Source: an uncultured beta proteobacterium
Lineage (GTDB): Bacteria > Pseudomonadota > Gammaproteobacteria > Burkholderiales > Rhodocyclaceae
Reading direction: 5' to 3'
Assembly (NCBI GenBank): GCA_903908065.1
Contig: CAIVQO010000060.1
Span: forward strand, 120,552 to 184,551
Length of the DNA: 64,000 bases
Positions within the stretch are counted from its first letter, which is position 1. Every line of letters begins with the position of its first letter. The notes under the pieces are model-generated. The model saw only the letters and a program-made list of their open reading frames with translations. It was not told the DNA's origin and searched no databases. This document shows positions 18,020 to 25,769 of this stretch, piece by piece. The position numbers and the translations under genes are program-made.

Positions 18020-18108
18020 AGCGCGGTTGCGTGGCAAACCGCCGCAGGTCAATTCATCGCCGGCGCCCTGCCGGCTCATGACGTTAAATTTCAATAAAGG
18101 AGAAGGCT

Positions 18109-18297
18109 ATGGGAAGCTTGAGCATCTGGCATTGGCTGATCGTTCTGGTAATCGTGATGCTGGTATTCGGCACCAAGAAGTTGCGCAACGTTGGGCAGGA
18201 CCTCGGCGGCGCGGTGAAGGGGTTCAAGGATGGAATGAAGTCGGCCGTTGCCCCCGATCCGCAGGCGATCAAGGAGCAGAGGGGCGAGCCCGGCTAA
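18109..18297 (+). CDS. tatA: TatA/TatE twin-arginine translocase subunit
   Basis: 62 residues: a short N-terminal membrane helix ([15 protein letters not shown]), the FGTKKLRN hinge and an amphipathic helix ([14 protein letters not shown]), as in TatA. AAGGAG lies 8 nt before the ATG. No tatB or tatC is adjacent, so this is a lone extra copy. It is plausibly here to help export the Tat-dependent molybdoenzymes, binding proteins and flavoprotein of the island. Confidence 0.88.
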   Translation: MGSLSIWHWLIVLVIVMLVFGTKKLRNVGQDLGGAVKGFKDGMKSAVAPDPQAIKEQRGEPG

Positions 18298-18350
18298 TGC
18301 GAAGCGCGCAAGAGCGCCGGAAATCATGGAACTGCCGGAATCGGCTGCAC

Positions 18351-18379
18351 TTGACAGCGATGTTTCTAGCCACTAGTTT
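18351..18379 (+). promoter_or_regulatory. Sigma-70 type promoter upstream of rhodanese
   Basis: TTGACA (18351-18356), 17-bp spacer, TAGTTT (18374-18379). It lies 55 bp before the rhodanese ATG, which also has an AGGAG site. Confidence 0.45.
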
Positions 18380-18434
18380 CAAACACGCCGCAAAAGCGGC
18401 GAGAGGCAACCATTACTACAACGAGGAGATTCCC

Positions 18435-19424
18435 ATGACAGTGAAGCTGATTCCCAACGTCGCCCGCCTTCTGGGGGCGGCGCTCGCTTCCCTGGCGGCC
18501 GCCGCCGCGCTTGCCGCCACCAAGGTTCCCGGTCCGCTGGTCGACACCGGCTGGCTGGCATCCCAACTCAACAATCCCGAGGTGGTGATCATCGACGTAC
18601 GCGACGACCCCGCCAACTTCGCGCGCCAACATACCGACAAGGAAAAGGCCGACGCCAAGGCGCCGCTGGTCGGCCACATCCCGGGCTCGCGCCTGCTCGA
18701 CTGGAAGAACGTGCGCGAAACCCGCGAGATCGACGGTGTGAAACTGGACAAGATGGTGCCGACCGCGGCCAACTTCGAGGCCACGATGCGCAAACTCGGG
18801 GTGCGCAACGGCCAGGCCATCGTCATCGCGACCAATGGCAAGGACAGCAATTCGGTGACCATGGGCACGCGGGTGTACTGGACCCTGAAGTACTTCGGCT
18901 ACGACAACATGGCGCTGCTCGACGGCGGGGTGAAAAAATGGAAGGCAGAAGCGCGACCCCTGCTGCACGAGGCCGCGCCGATCGCCGCTGGCGATTTCAC
19001 CGCCGGCGCCGTGCGGCCGCAGCTGCTGGCCCAGCTGGGTGACGTGGAAAAGGCCGTCGCTGGCGGGGCGCAGCTGGTGGATGGCCGAACGGCGGACTAC
19101 TACGTCGGCCAGAACATGACCTCGGACGTCAAGGCCAAGGGCCACCTGCCAGGTGCGCGCATGCTGGCGCACAAGGACATCGTCGACGAGGCTACCGGCA
19201 CCTTCCTGCCCAAGGGCGAACTGCTGGCCATGGCGCGCGACGCCGGCCTCGATCCGGCCGGAGAGGCGATCACCTATTGCAACACCGGGCACCTGGGCAG
19301 CGGTCCCTGGTTCGTCATCAGCGAGCTGTTGGGGAACCCGAAGGCCAAGCTCTATGATGGCTCGATGCACGAATGGACCAAGAATTCCTCGCGCCCGCTG
19401 TCGCGCAAGTGGGAGATGAAGTAG
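18435..19424 (+). CDS. Periplasmic tandem-domain rhodanese (thiosulfate sulfurtransferase)
   Basis: 329 residues with a signal peptide and two rhodanese domains. The first domain has no catalytic cysteine (IATNGKDS at the loop). The second has C282 in YCNTGHLG, the usual arrangement of a SseA-type enzyme. It would move sulfane sulfur between thiosulfate or polysulfide and a thiol acceptor in the periplasm. Location next to fccB and the molybdopterin fusion supports a role in sulfur oxidation. Two more exported tandem rhodaneses occur at 22832 and 51037. Confidence 0.85.
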   Translation: MTVKLIPNVARLLGAALASLAAAAALAATKVPGPLVDTGWLASQLNNPEVVIIDVRDDPANFARQHTDKEKADAKAPLVGHIPGSRLLDWKNVRETREIDGVKLDKMVPTAANFEATMRKLGVRNGQAIVIATNGKDSNSVTMGTRVYWTLKYFGYDNMALLDGGVKKWKAEARPLLHEAAPIAAGDFTAGAVRPQLLAQLGDVEKAVAGGAQLVDGRTADYYVGQNMTSDVKAKGHLPGARMLAHKDIVDEATGTFLPKGELLAMARDAGLDPAGEAITYCNTGHLGSGPWFVISELLGNPKAKLYDGSMHEWTKNSSRPLSRKWEMK

Positions 19425-19439
19425 GCGGTCGCCCGGACT

Positions 19440-19572
19440 GCCGGCGAGGCGGCTTCCCCGCGGTTAGGGTGAGCCGCCTGGGCAACGCGGACATAAACCA
19501 CTGGCAGGCGTCGGCGGGCTTGGTCTCGGTCTTGGCCTTGCCGCAGAACGGACAGGTCAGGGTGGTTTCGAA
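19440..19572 (-). pseudogene. Remnant of a GDCCVxC-type small cysteine protein
   Basis: On the minus strand the segment reads FETTLTCPFCGKAKTETK followed by PADACQWF, which closely fits the N-terminal half of the small GDCCVxC-domain proteins often found beside metal-resistance genes. After CQWF the frame is lost and the diagnostic GDCC motif cannot be found. No start codon is obvious, and the 5' end overlaps the end of the cation efflux gene. I read it as a decayed gene. Recognition is from memory of the family. Confidence 0.5.
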
Positions 19573-20480
19573 GATAACGCCGAGGGCTTTTCCCGGCGCA
19601 ACAGTGGCGCCTGCGCAATGGTTTCGGGCTGGAAGGTCGCGTGGCCGATGCCGTGATGCTGCACCGTGCGCAGGAGTTGCGTAAGCAGCGCGGGCCAGTC
19701 GGCAAGCTTCTCTACACGTACATGGGCACTGATCGCCAGCCGTTCGCCCGATAGCGCCCAAACGTGCAGGTCGTGGATGTCGCTTACGCCCGGTACCGCC
19801 GCAAGTTCGCGGCCCAGGTGATCGAGGTCGATGTCGAAGGGCACGCCATCCATCAGGCTATGCAAGGCGTCGCGCAACAGGCGCAGGCTGGCCGATAACA
19901 CCAGGCCTGCGATCACCAGCGACAGCAGCGGATCGATTGGCGCCCAGCCCGTCAGCCAGACCACCAGGCCTGCGACAATGGCCGCCACCGAGCCGAACAC
20001 GTCGCCCATCACGTGAAGCAAGGCACCGCGCAAATTGAGGTTTTCTCGGCTCCGCGAGAGTATCCACGCCACGCCAAGGTTGATGGCCAGGCCGACCGAC
20101 GCCACCGCGCCGACCAGCGCGCCCGCGACGGGTTGCGGCGCCTGGAAGCGGGACCACGCCTCCAGGACGATGCCGGAGACGACGGCCAGCATCGCCAGCG
20201 CATTGATCAGAGCCGCCAGTAGCTCAATGCGCCCCATCCCGTAGCTGTGGCGTGCCGAGGGTGGCCGCGCCGCGATCCAGGCCGCCAGAAGTGCCAGACC
20301 CAGTGATGCACCGTCGGTGACCATGTGGCCTGCGTCGGCCAGCAATGCCAGCGAGTGGCCCCACCAGCCGGCGACGGCCTCGACCAGGGCATAGCCCCAT
20401 GTCATTGCCAGTGCCGTGAGCAGCCGCGCTTGTGGCACGGTGTCACGCATTGCCGGCGTGTGCGTGTGGCGATGCGTCAT
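19557..20480 (-). CDS. Cation diffusion facilitator (CzcD/ZitB type)
   Basis: 307 residues from the ATG at 20480, with an N-terminal His-rich stretch (THRHTHTP). Six membrane helices are predicted. HxxxD-type metal sites in helices II and V (LADAGHMVTD, HVMGDVFG) match zinc/cadmium/cobalt exporters of the CDF family. The C-terminal cytoplasmic domain has DIHDLHVWAL. It pumps divalent metal out of the cytoplasm in exchange for protons. It is last of a long minus-strand run that also holds ars genes, so it probably belongs to a metal-resistance set. Confidence 0.85.
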   Translation of the reverse strand: MTHRHTHTPAMRDTVPQARLLTALAMTWGYALVEAVAGWWGHSLALLADAGHMVTDGASLGLALLAAWIAARPPSARHSYGMGRIELLAALINALAMLAVVSGIVLEAWSRFQAPQPVAGALVGAVASVGLAINLGVAWILSRSRENLNLRGALLHVMGDVFGSVAAIVAGLVVWLTGWAPIDPLLSLVIAGLVLSASLRLLRDALHSLMDGVPFDIDLDHLGRELAAVPGVSDIHDLHVWALSGERLAISAHVRVEKLADWPALLTQLLRTVQHHGIGHATFQPETIAQAPLLRREKPSALSSKPP

Positions 20481-20506
20481 CGGCACGATTCGGTCGAAGC
20501 AGAGAG

Positions 20507-20746
20507 TCAAGCGGCGGACTTGAGCCAGCCGGCGATTTCCTCCTTGCTCGGCACGCGGCCGAACACGGCGACCTCCCCGTCGATCACCAGCGCCGGCGTG
20601 CTCATGATCGGATAGGCCATGATGGCGGGCATGTCGCGTACGTGTTCGAACTCGGCGGCGATACCGAGCTCGGCGGCCACCTCTCGTGTCAGTTGTTCAA
20701 GGCGCTGGCACTTGGCGCAGCCGGTGCCGAGGATCTTGATGTTCAT
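20507..20746 (-). CDS. Small thioredoxin-like protein (redox-active disulfide protein 2)
   Basis: 79 residues with the active pair CAKC at positions 10-13 and a thioredoxin-like fold (MSTPALVIDGEVAVFG). It belongs to the small Thioredoxin_3 group almost always found next to ArsP_1-type permeases. Its ATG overlaps the permease stop (ATGA), so the two are coupled. It may shuttle electrons or bind the metal or metalloid handled by the permease. Confidence 0.85.
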   Translation of the reverse strand: MNIKILGTGCAKCQRLEQLTREVAAELGIAAEFEHVRDMPAIMAYPIMSTPALVIDGEVAVFGRVPSKEEIAGWLKSAA

Positions 20747-22176
20747 GATCGTTTCCTTTCGATGAAGTGCAGGGCCAGCAGCAGGCAGGCCAGGCCGCCG
20801 CCCAGCGCGAGCGCGAGCACGGTCGGCGGCGTGCCGTCGACCCAGGCGCCGTAACACAACCCCGCCAGGGTGGAGAACAGGGCGACGAGGCCGACATAAG
20901 TCCAGGCCTTGAGCTTGCCGATGATGGCAGAGGTGATCAGGATGCTCTGCAGCGAGAGTTCCGGATCGGCCATCAGGTAGGCGATCAGCGGCCCCGGGTG
21001 CATGCCGAGCGAGAGGAACATCTTGGCGATCGGCACTTCGACCAGGGTGGGGAAGTACATGAAGACGCCGAATACGACCCCGGCCAGATTGGCCAGCACG
21101 GTATTCGATCCGGCGATGGCCTGTATCCACTCCGGCTGGATGAAGCGGCGCACCACCCCAACCAGGAACACGCCGACCACCAGCAGCGGGAAGATCAGGC
21201 GCACGAAGCGCCAGGTCTCCCACAGCCATTGCTGCATGTCCCAGGCGTCGAAGCGGCGCGCCAGTGGCAGCAGCACGGCGCACAGGGCAGCAACCGCCAG
21301 CGTGCGGCCGGTGATGGTCAGCACCAGGCCGTCGGCGCCGACGCGCAGGCCGAGCGCGGCGAACACCAGCGTCGCCGCGGTGAGGCCCAGTGCCAGCGGC
21401 GTGGCCCGGTTCCAGCCGCGGTCCACCTCGCCCAGGCCGCGCCAGGCGGCGGCGCCGATCGCCAGCAGCAGCCCGATCAGCAGCACGCCATGCAGGCTCA
21501 GGCCTTCCTCGCCCTTCAGCGTATTGACCGGCACCCAGCGGTCGAACGCGGCCTGCGCCCCGACAGCGCCGTCCCAGGGCAGCAGGGCGCTTGCCAGCGG
21601 TGCGGAAAGCACATCGAGCTTGAGCGTGCCGGCGATCAGCAGGGCGACCAGCACGGCAAGGAAGCCCAGGTTGCGGCGCGGGATGTCGCCGTTGCCCAGG
21701 CGCGGCATCGCTGCCATGGCCGCCAGGCGAGCGCTTTCCCCGCGGCGGAAGAGGATGGCCATCAGCAGGCCGATGCCGATGCCGAAGCACAGGGCGAGCA
21801 CGATGCGCGCGATGGCGAAGTCGGCGCCGAGCGCGACGCCGGTGTAGGAAAGGGCGAGGATGTTCGCCGCCGGGGCGAAGAAGAGGAAGGTGATCGCCGG
21901 GCCTAGGCCCGCGCCCTTGGCGTAGATGCCGGCGAACAGCGGCTGTATTGTGCAGGAGCAGACGGCGAGCAGGCTGCCAGCGCCGGCCGCGGCCGGGTAG
22001 GACTGCCACTTCGGCGCCTCTGGCCCGAGGTAGCGGATCACGGATTCCTGCGGCACCAGGGCGGAGAGCGCGCCGGCGATGAAGAAGGCCGGCACCAGGC
22101 ACAGCAGCACGTGCGCCGCGAGGTAGGAGGCGAGGCTGGCGAGGCCGCTCTGGAATGCCGTGATTAAGATTTCCAT
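20743..22176 (-). CDS. ArsP_1/DUF318-family permease
   Basis: 477 residues with about 10 membrane helices in two related halves. Typical motifs are VCSCTIQPLFAGIY with paired cysteines and FFAPAANILALSYTG in the first half, and GVVFGVFMYFPTLVEVPIAK in the second. The family includes ArsP, an exporter of trivalent organoarsenicals, and relatives linked to other metalloids. The ATG at 22176 is chosen because upstream residues do not fit a membrane protein. Coupling to the thioredoxin-like gene and nearby ars genes support arsenical export, which is inference. Confidence 0.78.
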   Translation of the reverse strand: MEILITAFQSGLASLASYLAAHVLLCLVPAFFIAGALSALVPQESVIRYLGPEAPKWQSYPAAAGAGSLLAVCSCTIQPLFAGIYAKGAGLGPAITFLFFAPAANILALSYTGVALGADFAIARIVLALCFGIGIGLLMAILFRRGESARLAAMAAMPRLGNGDIPRRNLGFLAVLVALLIAGTLKLDVLSAPLASALLPWDGAVGAQAAFDRWVPVNTLKGEEGLSLHGVLLIGLLLAIGAAAWRGLGEVDRGWNRATPLALGLTAATLVFAALGLRVGADGLVLTITGRTLAVAALCAVLLPLARRFDAWDMQQWLWETWRFVRLIFPLLVVGVFLVGVVRRFIQPEWIQAIAGSNTVLANLAGVVFGVFMYFPTLVEVPIAKMFLSLGMHPGPLIAYLMADPELSLQSILITSAIIGKLKAWTYVGLVALFSTLAGLCYGAWVDGTPPTVLALALGGGLACLLLALHFIERKRS

Positions 22177-22253
22177 GGTCTCGTCGTCCGCTTTTTGTTC
22201 GTCTTGAACAGGAAGACGAAGCTGCCGAAAAAGGATGCAGGCCGTTCGTGGAA

Positions 22254-22276
22254 AGTCGGCGCCCGCGCTACGGCGA
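22254..22276 (+). repeat. Dispersed 23-bp element, copy c
   Basis: AGTCGGCGC, CCGC, GCT, ACGGCGA, about 80 bp upstream of the permease start and just before the end of the sigma factor gene. Confidence 0.7.
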
Positions 22277-22280
22277 TTTT

Positions 22281-22817
22281 CTATTTCGCGGGTGGGCGCG
22301 GAACGAACCCGGCCACTTCGCCGCTGGCCTCGAAGCTGACCCGGCAAACCACGGACATGCGCGCCTTGAGGCGCGTCCTCGCGCGCTGCACGCGCGACTT
22401 GGCGGCTGGCAGGGTGATGCCCTTCCGGCGCGCGAAATCCTGCTGCGTCATGCCCTCGATATCGCACAGGGTGAGCGCTTCGCGGTCGTCCGAGGAAAGT
22501 TCGGAAAGTACGCGCGGCAGGCATTGCGCCAGGCGATCGACGGCCGGCGGCACATCGGCGGGTTCGGCGGCGAGGTCGTCGGGCAGCGGCACTTGCGACT
22601 TGCTCAAGCGCAGGCGATCGATCAGCAGGTTGCGCGCGGCGTGGAACAGCCAGGCGCGCGGATTGTCGATGCCGCACAGCCCGTTCTTCTGCCGCAGCGC
22701 GCGCAGAAAAACCTCCTGCAGCAAGTCGTCACCTTCGACGTCGGAGCCTGCGCGATGGCGAAGAAAACGGCGCAATTCCGTTTCGTGGCGGCTCCAGGCG
22801 TCGTCGATGCAGCGCAT
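22281..22817 (-). CDS. sigZ: SigZ-like ECF sigma factor
   Basis: 178 residues with region 2 (RHETELRRFLRHRAGSDVEGDDLLQEVFLRAL in pattern) and region 4 helix-turn-helix (GMTQQDFARRKGITLPAAKSRVQRAR). The tail VCRVSFEASGEVAGFVPR, with a cysteine, matches the SigZ type. No anti-sigma factor is adjacent. It is 14 nt downstream of a rhodanese gene and upstream of the permease on the same strand. It may control the permease/thioredoxin pair in response to thiol or metal stress, which is inference. Confidence 0.75.
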   Translation of the reverse strand: MRCIDDAWSRHETELRRFLRHRAGSDVEGDDLLQEVFLRALRQKNGLCGIDNPRAWLFHAARNLLIDRLRLSKSQVPLPDDLAAEPADVPPAVDRLAQCLPRVLSELSSDDREALTLCDIEGMTQQDFARRKGITLPAAKSRVQRARTRLKARMSVVCRVSFEASGEVAGFVPRPPAK

Positions 22818-22831
22818 GACGGAAGCTTGCC

Positions 22832-23767
22832 TTACAGCTCGTAATCCGCGTCGAAGGGCTTGGCGCCCTTGACCACGGGCAGGGTCAGGGTGCGGTCCCA
22901 GTCGGACCAGCCGCCGTTGTAGATGCGCACGTTGGCGTAGCCCAATGCCTTCAACTGGAGCCAGGCCAGCGTCGAGCGAAAGCCGTCGTGGCAATACACG
23001 ATCACTTCGGCGTCCTTGTTCACGTCACGGTACAGGGAGGCAATTTCTTTCAGCGGCTTCCATTGCTGCGACTGGCTGTCGGCCCCTTGCAGGCTGACGA
23101 TGTTGATGGCGCCGGGGACGTGTCCGCCCTGAACCGAATGCTGGATGCGGCTGCCGTCGTACATGTCGGCGGGACGCGCGTCGATCAGCACGACCTTCGC
23201 GTCGCGTTCGGCGACGACGCGGCGATACACCTCAGGCCAAGCCACCAAGCGCCGGGGATCGGCGGGCTGGAGCATCACCTTGCCGGGCTTCCCGGCCGGC
23301 GTCGCCGGCTTGACCAGTTCGTTGAAGCCGGTCCAGCCCACGGTACCGCCGTCGAGCAGCTTGACCCGGCGCATGTCGAAGCCGTAGAGGTCGAGCAGGA
23401 AAATGATGCGCGAAGCGAGGGCGGTGGCTGAGTCGTCATAGACGACGAGGGTCGAATCATCGTTCACGCCCCAGCGCCGCAGCGTGGCCTGGAAGGCCTC
23501 GCGGCTGGGTAAGCGCATGATCGGCAGGGTGTCGTTGTCGCCGAGGTCGGCGAAGCGCTGCACCTGGACGGCGCCCGGAATATGGCCCACCGTGGCATGT
23601 CGGTGTGGGTGGTAACGGACTTCGAGCAGGACCAGTTTCGGGTCCTTGAGTCGCTCGGCGAGCCAGTCGGCATCGACCAGGAAATCGGCGCCGGCAGCCC
23701 GCACCGGGGTGGCCAGGGCGAACAGCCAGGCCAGGATCAGGACCAGGCCGAAGTGCCGGAAATTCAT
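22832..23767 (-). CDS. Periplasmic tandem-domain rhodanese, second copy
   Basis: 311 residues with a signal peptide and two rhodanese domains. The first domain lacks the catalytic cysteine (VVYDDSATALAS). The second has YCHDGFRST. Its ATG overlaps the end of acr3, so it is part of the arsR-arsC-acr3 transcript. It may supply or remove sulfane sulfur in connection with arsenic-thiol chemistry (thioarsenate formation is a possibility), but no direct evidence is visible. Confidence 0.82.
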   Translation of the reverse strand: MNFRHFGLVLILAWLFALATPVRAAGADFLVDADWLAERLKDPKLVLLEVRYHPHRHATVGHIPGAVQVQRFADLGDNDTLPIMRLPSREAFQATLRRWGVNDDSTLVVYDDSATALASRIIFLLDLYGFDMRRVKLLDGGTVGWTGFNELVKPATPAGKPGKVMLQPADPRRLVAWPEVYRRVVAERDAKVVLIDARPADMYDGSRIQHSVQGGHVPGAINIVSLQGADSQSQQWKPLKEIASLYRDVNKDAEVIVYCHDGFRSTLAWLQLKALGYANVRIYNGGWSDWDRTLTLPVVKGAKPFDADYEL

Positions 23768-24840
23768 GCGACTTCCTTTCCTTCGTACCACCCCTTGCTG
23801 GCGTTCACCACCTTCACCACCAGCAGCATCACCGGCACCTCGATCAGCACGCCGACCACCGTGGCCAGCGCGGCGCCCGACTCGAAGCCGAACAGGCTGA
23901 TCGCCGCCGCGACGGCGAGCTCGAAGAAGTTGCTGGCGCCGATCAGCGCCGAGGGGCAGGCGATGTTGTGCTTCTCGCCGACCACGCGGTTGAGCCAGTA
24001 GGCCAGCGCCGAGTTGAAGAAGACCTGGATCAGGATAGGCACCGCCAGCAGCGCGATCACCAGCGGCTGCTCGATGATGGCGCGGCCCTGGAAGGCGAAC
24101 AGCAGCACCAGCGTCGCCAGCAGCGCGGAAATCGACCAGGGGCCGATTTTCTCCATGGTGGCGTCGAAATGCGCCTGGCCCTTCGTCAGCAGCGCCTTGC
24201 GCCATAGCTGCGCCAAGGCCAGCGGGATCACGATATAGAGCACCACCGAGGTGACCAGCGTGTCCCAGGGCACGGTAATGGCGGAGATGCCGAGCAGCAG
24301 GCCGACGATGGGGGCGAAGGCGACGACCATGATGCTGTCGTTCACCGCCACCTGCGACAGCGTGAACAGCGGGTCGCCGTTGGACAGCCGGCTCCAGACG
24401 AAGACCATGGCGGTGCAGGGCGCGGCCGCGAGCAGGATCAGGCCGGCGATGTAGCTGTCGATCTGCGCTGCCGGCAGGTAGGGGGCGAACAGGTGGCGGA
24501 CGAAGATCCAGCCCAAGAGCGCCATCGAGAAGGGCTTCACCAGCCAGTTCACGAACAGCGTCACGCCGATGCCTTTGACATGCTGGCGGACTTCGTGCAG
24601 GGCGCCGAAATCGACCTTGACCAGCATCGGGATGATCATCACCCAGATCAGCAGGCCGACCGGGATGTTCACCCGCGCCACCTCCATGCGCCCCAGCGCC
24701 TGGAAGGGCGCCGGTAGCATCTGGCCGAGCGCGATGCCGGCGACGATGCAGAGGAAGACCCAGAGGGTGAGCCAGCGTTCGAACAGGCTCATCGGCGCGC
24801 CGGTGGCGACTTTGGCGGTGACTTCGCATTGGGCGGACAC
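23764..24840 (-). CDS. acr3: Arsenite efflux permease Acr3
   Basis: 358 residues, ten membrane helices, of the Acr3 branch of arsenite exporters. Characteristic segments are LAAAPCTAMVFVWSRLSNGD with the essential cysteine and KHNIACPSALIGASNFFELAVAAAISLFG with the ExxVA-like pattern. It starts at GTG 24840 with GGAG upstream; an ATG at residue 17 is the alternative. It follows arsC by 2 nt. It expels arsenite, the product of both ArsC and respiratory arsenate reduction. Confidence 0.92.
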   Translation of the reverse strand: MSAQCEVTAKVATGAPMSLFERWLTLWVFLCIVAGIALGQMLPAPFQALGRMEVARVNIPVGLLIWVMIIPMLVKVDFGALHEVRQHVKGIGVTLFVNWLVKPFSMALLGWIFVRHLFAPYLPAAQIDSYIAGLILLAAAPCTAMVFVWSRLSNGDPLFTLSQVAVNDSIMVVAFAPIVGLLLGISAITVPWDTLVTSVVLYIVIPLALAQLWRKALLTKGQAHFDATMEKIGPWSISALLATLVLLFAFQGRAIIEQPLVIALLAVPILIQVFFNSALAYWLNRVVGEKHNIACPSALIGASNFFELAVAAAISLFGFESGAALATVVGVLIEVPVMLLVVKVVNASKGWYEGKEVA

Positions 24841-24842
24841 GA

Positions 24843-25328
24843 TTATTCTCCAGTGTGTATCAGGCGAGCAGCGGCCACTACTTGGTCGCGTGTCATCGAG
24901 TCCAGTGGCAGGGCGAGGAAGGCTTCGATGCGCTTTTTCATTGATTGAAAGGCTTGCTCGAAGGCTTCGCGTCTCGCTTCCATTGGCTCGACGTGTGCCG
25001 GATCGGGGATGCCCCAGTGGACGGTAGCGGGATGGCCTGGCCAGACCGGGCAGGCTTCGTTGGCGGCGTTGGCGCAGACGGTGAAGATGAAGTCGATGCG
25101 CGGTGAATTGGCCGTGGCGAACTCGTCCCAGGATTTGCTGCGTGCGCCCTCACACGGGATGCCATGCTTGGTTAGAGTTTCAAGTGCAACCGGATTGACG
25201 ACGCCGCCCGGCTTGCTGCCGGCCGACCAGGCCTTGATGCGGCCTTTGCCCAGATGGTTGAACAGCATTTCGCCGAGGATGGACCGCGCCGAGTTGCCGG
25301 TGCAGAGGACGAGTACGTTGAATGTCAT
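24843..25328 (-). CDS. arsC: Arsenate reductase ArsC, LMW-phosphatase type
   Basis: 161 residues with the P-loop CTGNSARS near the N-terminus, cysteines near positions 59, 85 and 93, and the phosphatase DP motif (IPDPAHVE). This family reduces arsenate in the cytoplasm using thioredoxin or glutathione/glutaredoxin. It is longer than the thioredoxin-type enzyme of Gram-positives and fits the proteobacterial form. It sits between arsR and acr3 in the standard order. It serves detoxification, separate from the respiratory ArrAB. Confidence 0.9.
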   Translation of the reverse strand: MTFNVLVLCTGNSARSILGEMLFNHLGKGRIKAWSAGSKPGGVVNPVALETLTKHGIPCEGARSKSWDEFATANSPRIDFIFTVCANAANEACPVWPGHPATVHWGIPDPAHVEPMEARREAFEQAFQSMKKRIEAFLALPLDSMTRDQVVAAARLIHTGE

Positions 25329-25337
25329 GGTGACTCC

Positions 25338-25688
25338 TCAGGCGGCCTTGGCGCGACGCTTCGCCGTGGTTGCCGACGCGCTGGTCCTGGGCAGGCACTG
25401 GCCTTTACCCTGGCAGCAGTTGTCGGTGAGGAAGGCGATCAGTTCGTCCATGGCCGGGTAGTTGGCCGAGTAGTGGATGAAACGCCCTTCCTGGCGCGCA
25501 TTGACCAGCCCGGCGCGCGCAAGGTGGGCGACATGGAACGAGAGCGAGTTGGCGGGGATGCCGACGGTCTCGGCGATGGCGCCGGCATTCATGCCGTCCG
25601 GGCCGGCCTCCACCAGCAGGCGGAAGATGCGCAGGCGGCTCTCCTGGGCCAGCGAGGCGAGCTTGCCGACGGCTTGGGGTGTTTTCAT
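25338..25688 (-). CDS. arsR: ArsR arsenic-responsive repressor
   Basis: 116 residues of the ArsR/SmtB winged-helix family (AGAIAETVGIPANSLSFHVAHLARAGLV). Cysteines C91, C92 and C98 (NCCQGKGQC) are spaced exactly as the arsenite site C95/C96/C102 of Acidithiobacillus ferrooxidans ArsR, and the classical CVC site of helix 3 is absent. It therefore belongs to that separately evolved C-terminal sensing type. It represses arsRC-acr3 until arsenite binds. A palindromic operator candidate lies 18 bp upstream. The Lys/Arg/Ala-rich tail after residue 100 is not part of the fold. Confidence 0.9.
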   Translation of the reverse strand: MKTPQAVGKLASLAQESRLRIFRLLVEAGPDGMNAGAIAETVGIPANSLSFHVAHLARAGLVNARQEGRFIHYSANYPAMDELIAFLTDNCCQGKGQCLPRTSASATTAKRRAKAA

Positions 25689-25705
25689 TTCGATAGTTCC
25701 ACGGA

Positions 25706-25729
25706 TATGGAATCAATTCTGATTCTATA
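25706..25729. promoter_or_regulatory. Palindromic ArsR operator candidate
   Basis: TATG-GAATCA-ATTC-TGATTC-TATA: a perfect 6-bp inverted repeat around a 4-bp centre, extended by TAT/ATA with one mismatch. It lies directly upstream of the arsR start, is AT-rich in a GC-rich genome, and is the only such site in the 81-bp gap. Confidence 0.65.
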
Positions 25730-25769
25730 CCGTCGAACTGCCTGTGGGTGATCCTAAGTGCGGGGCACG

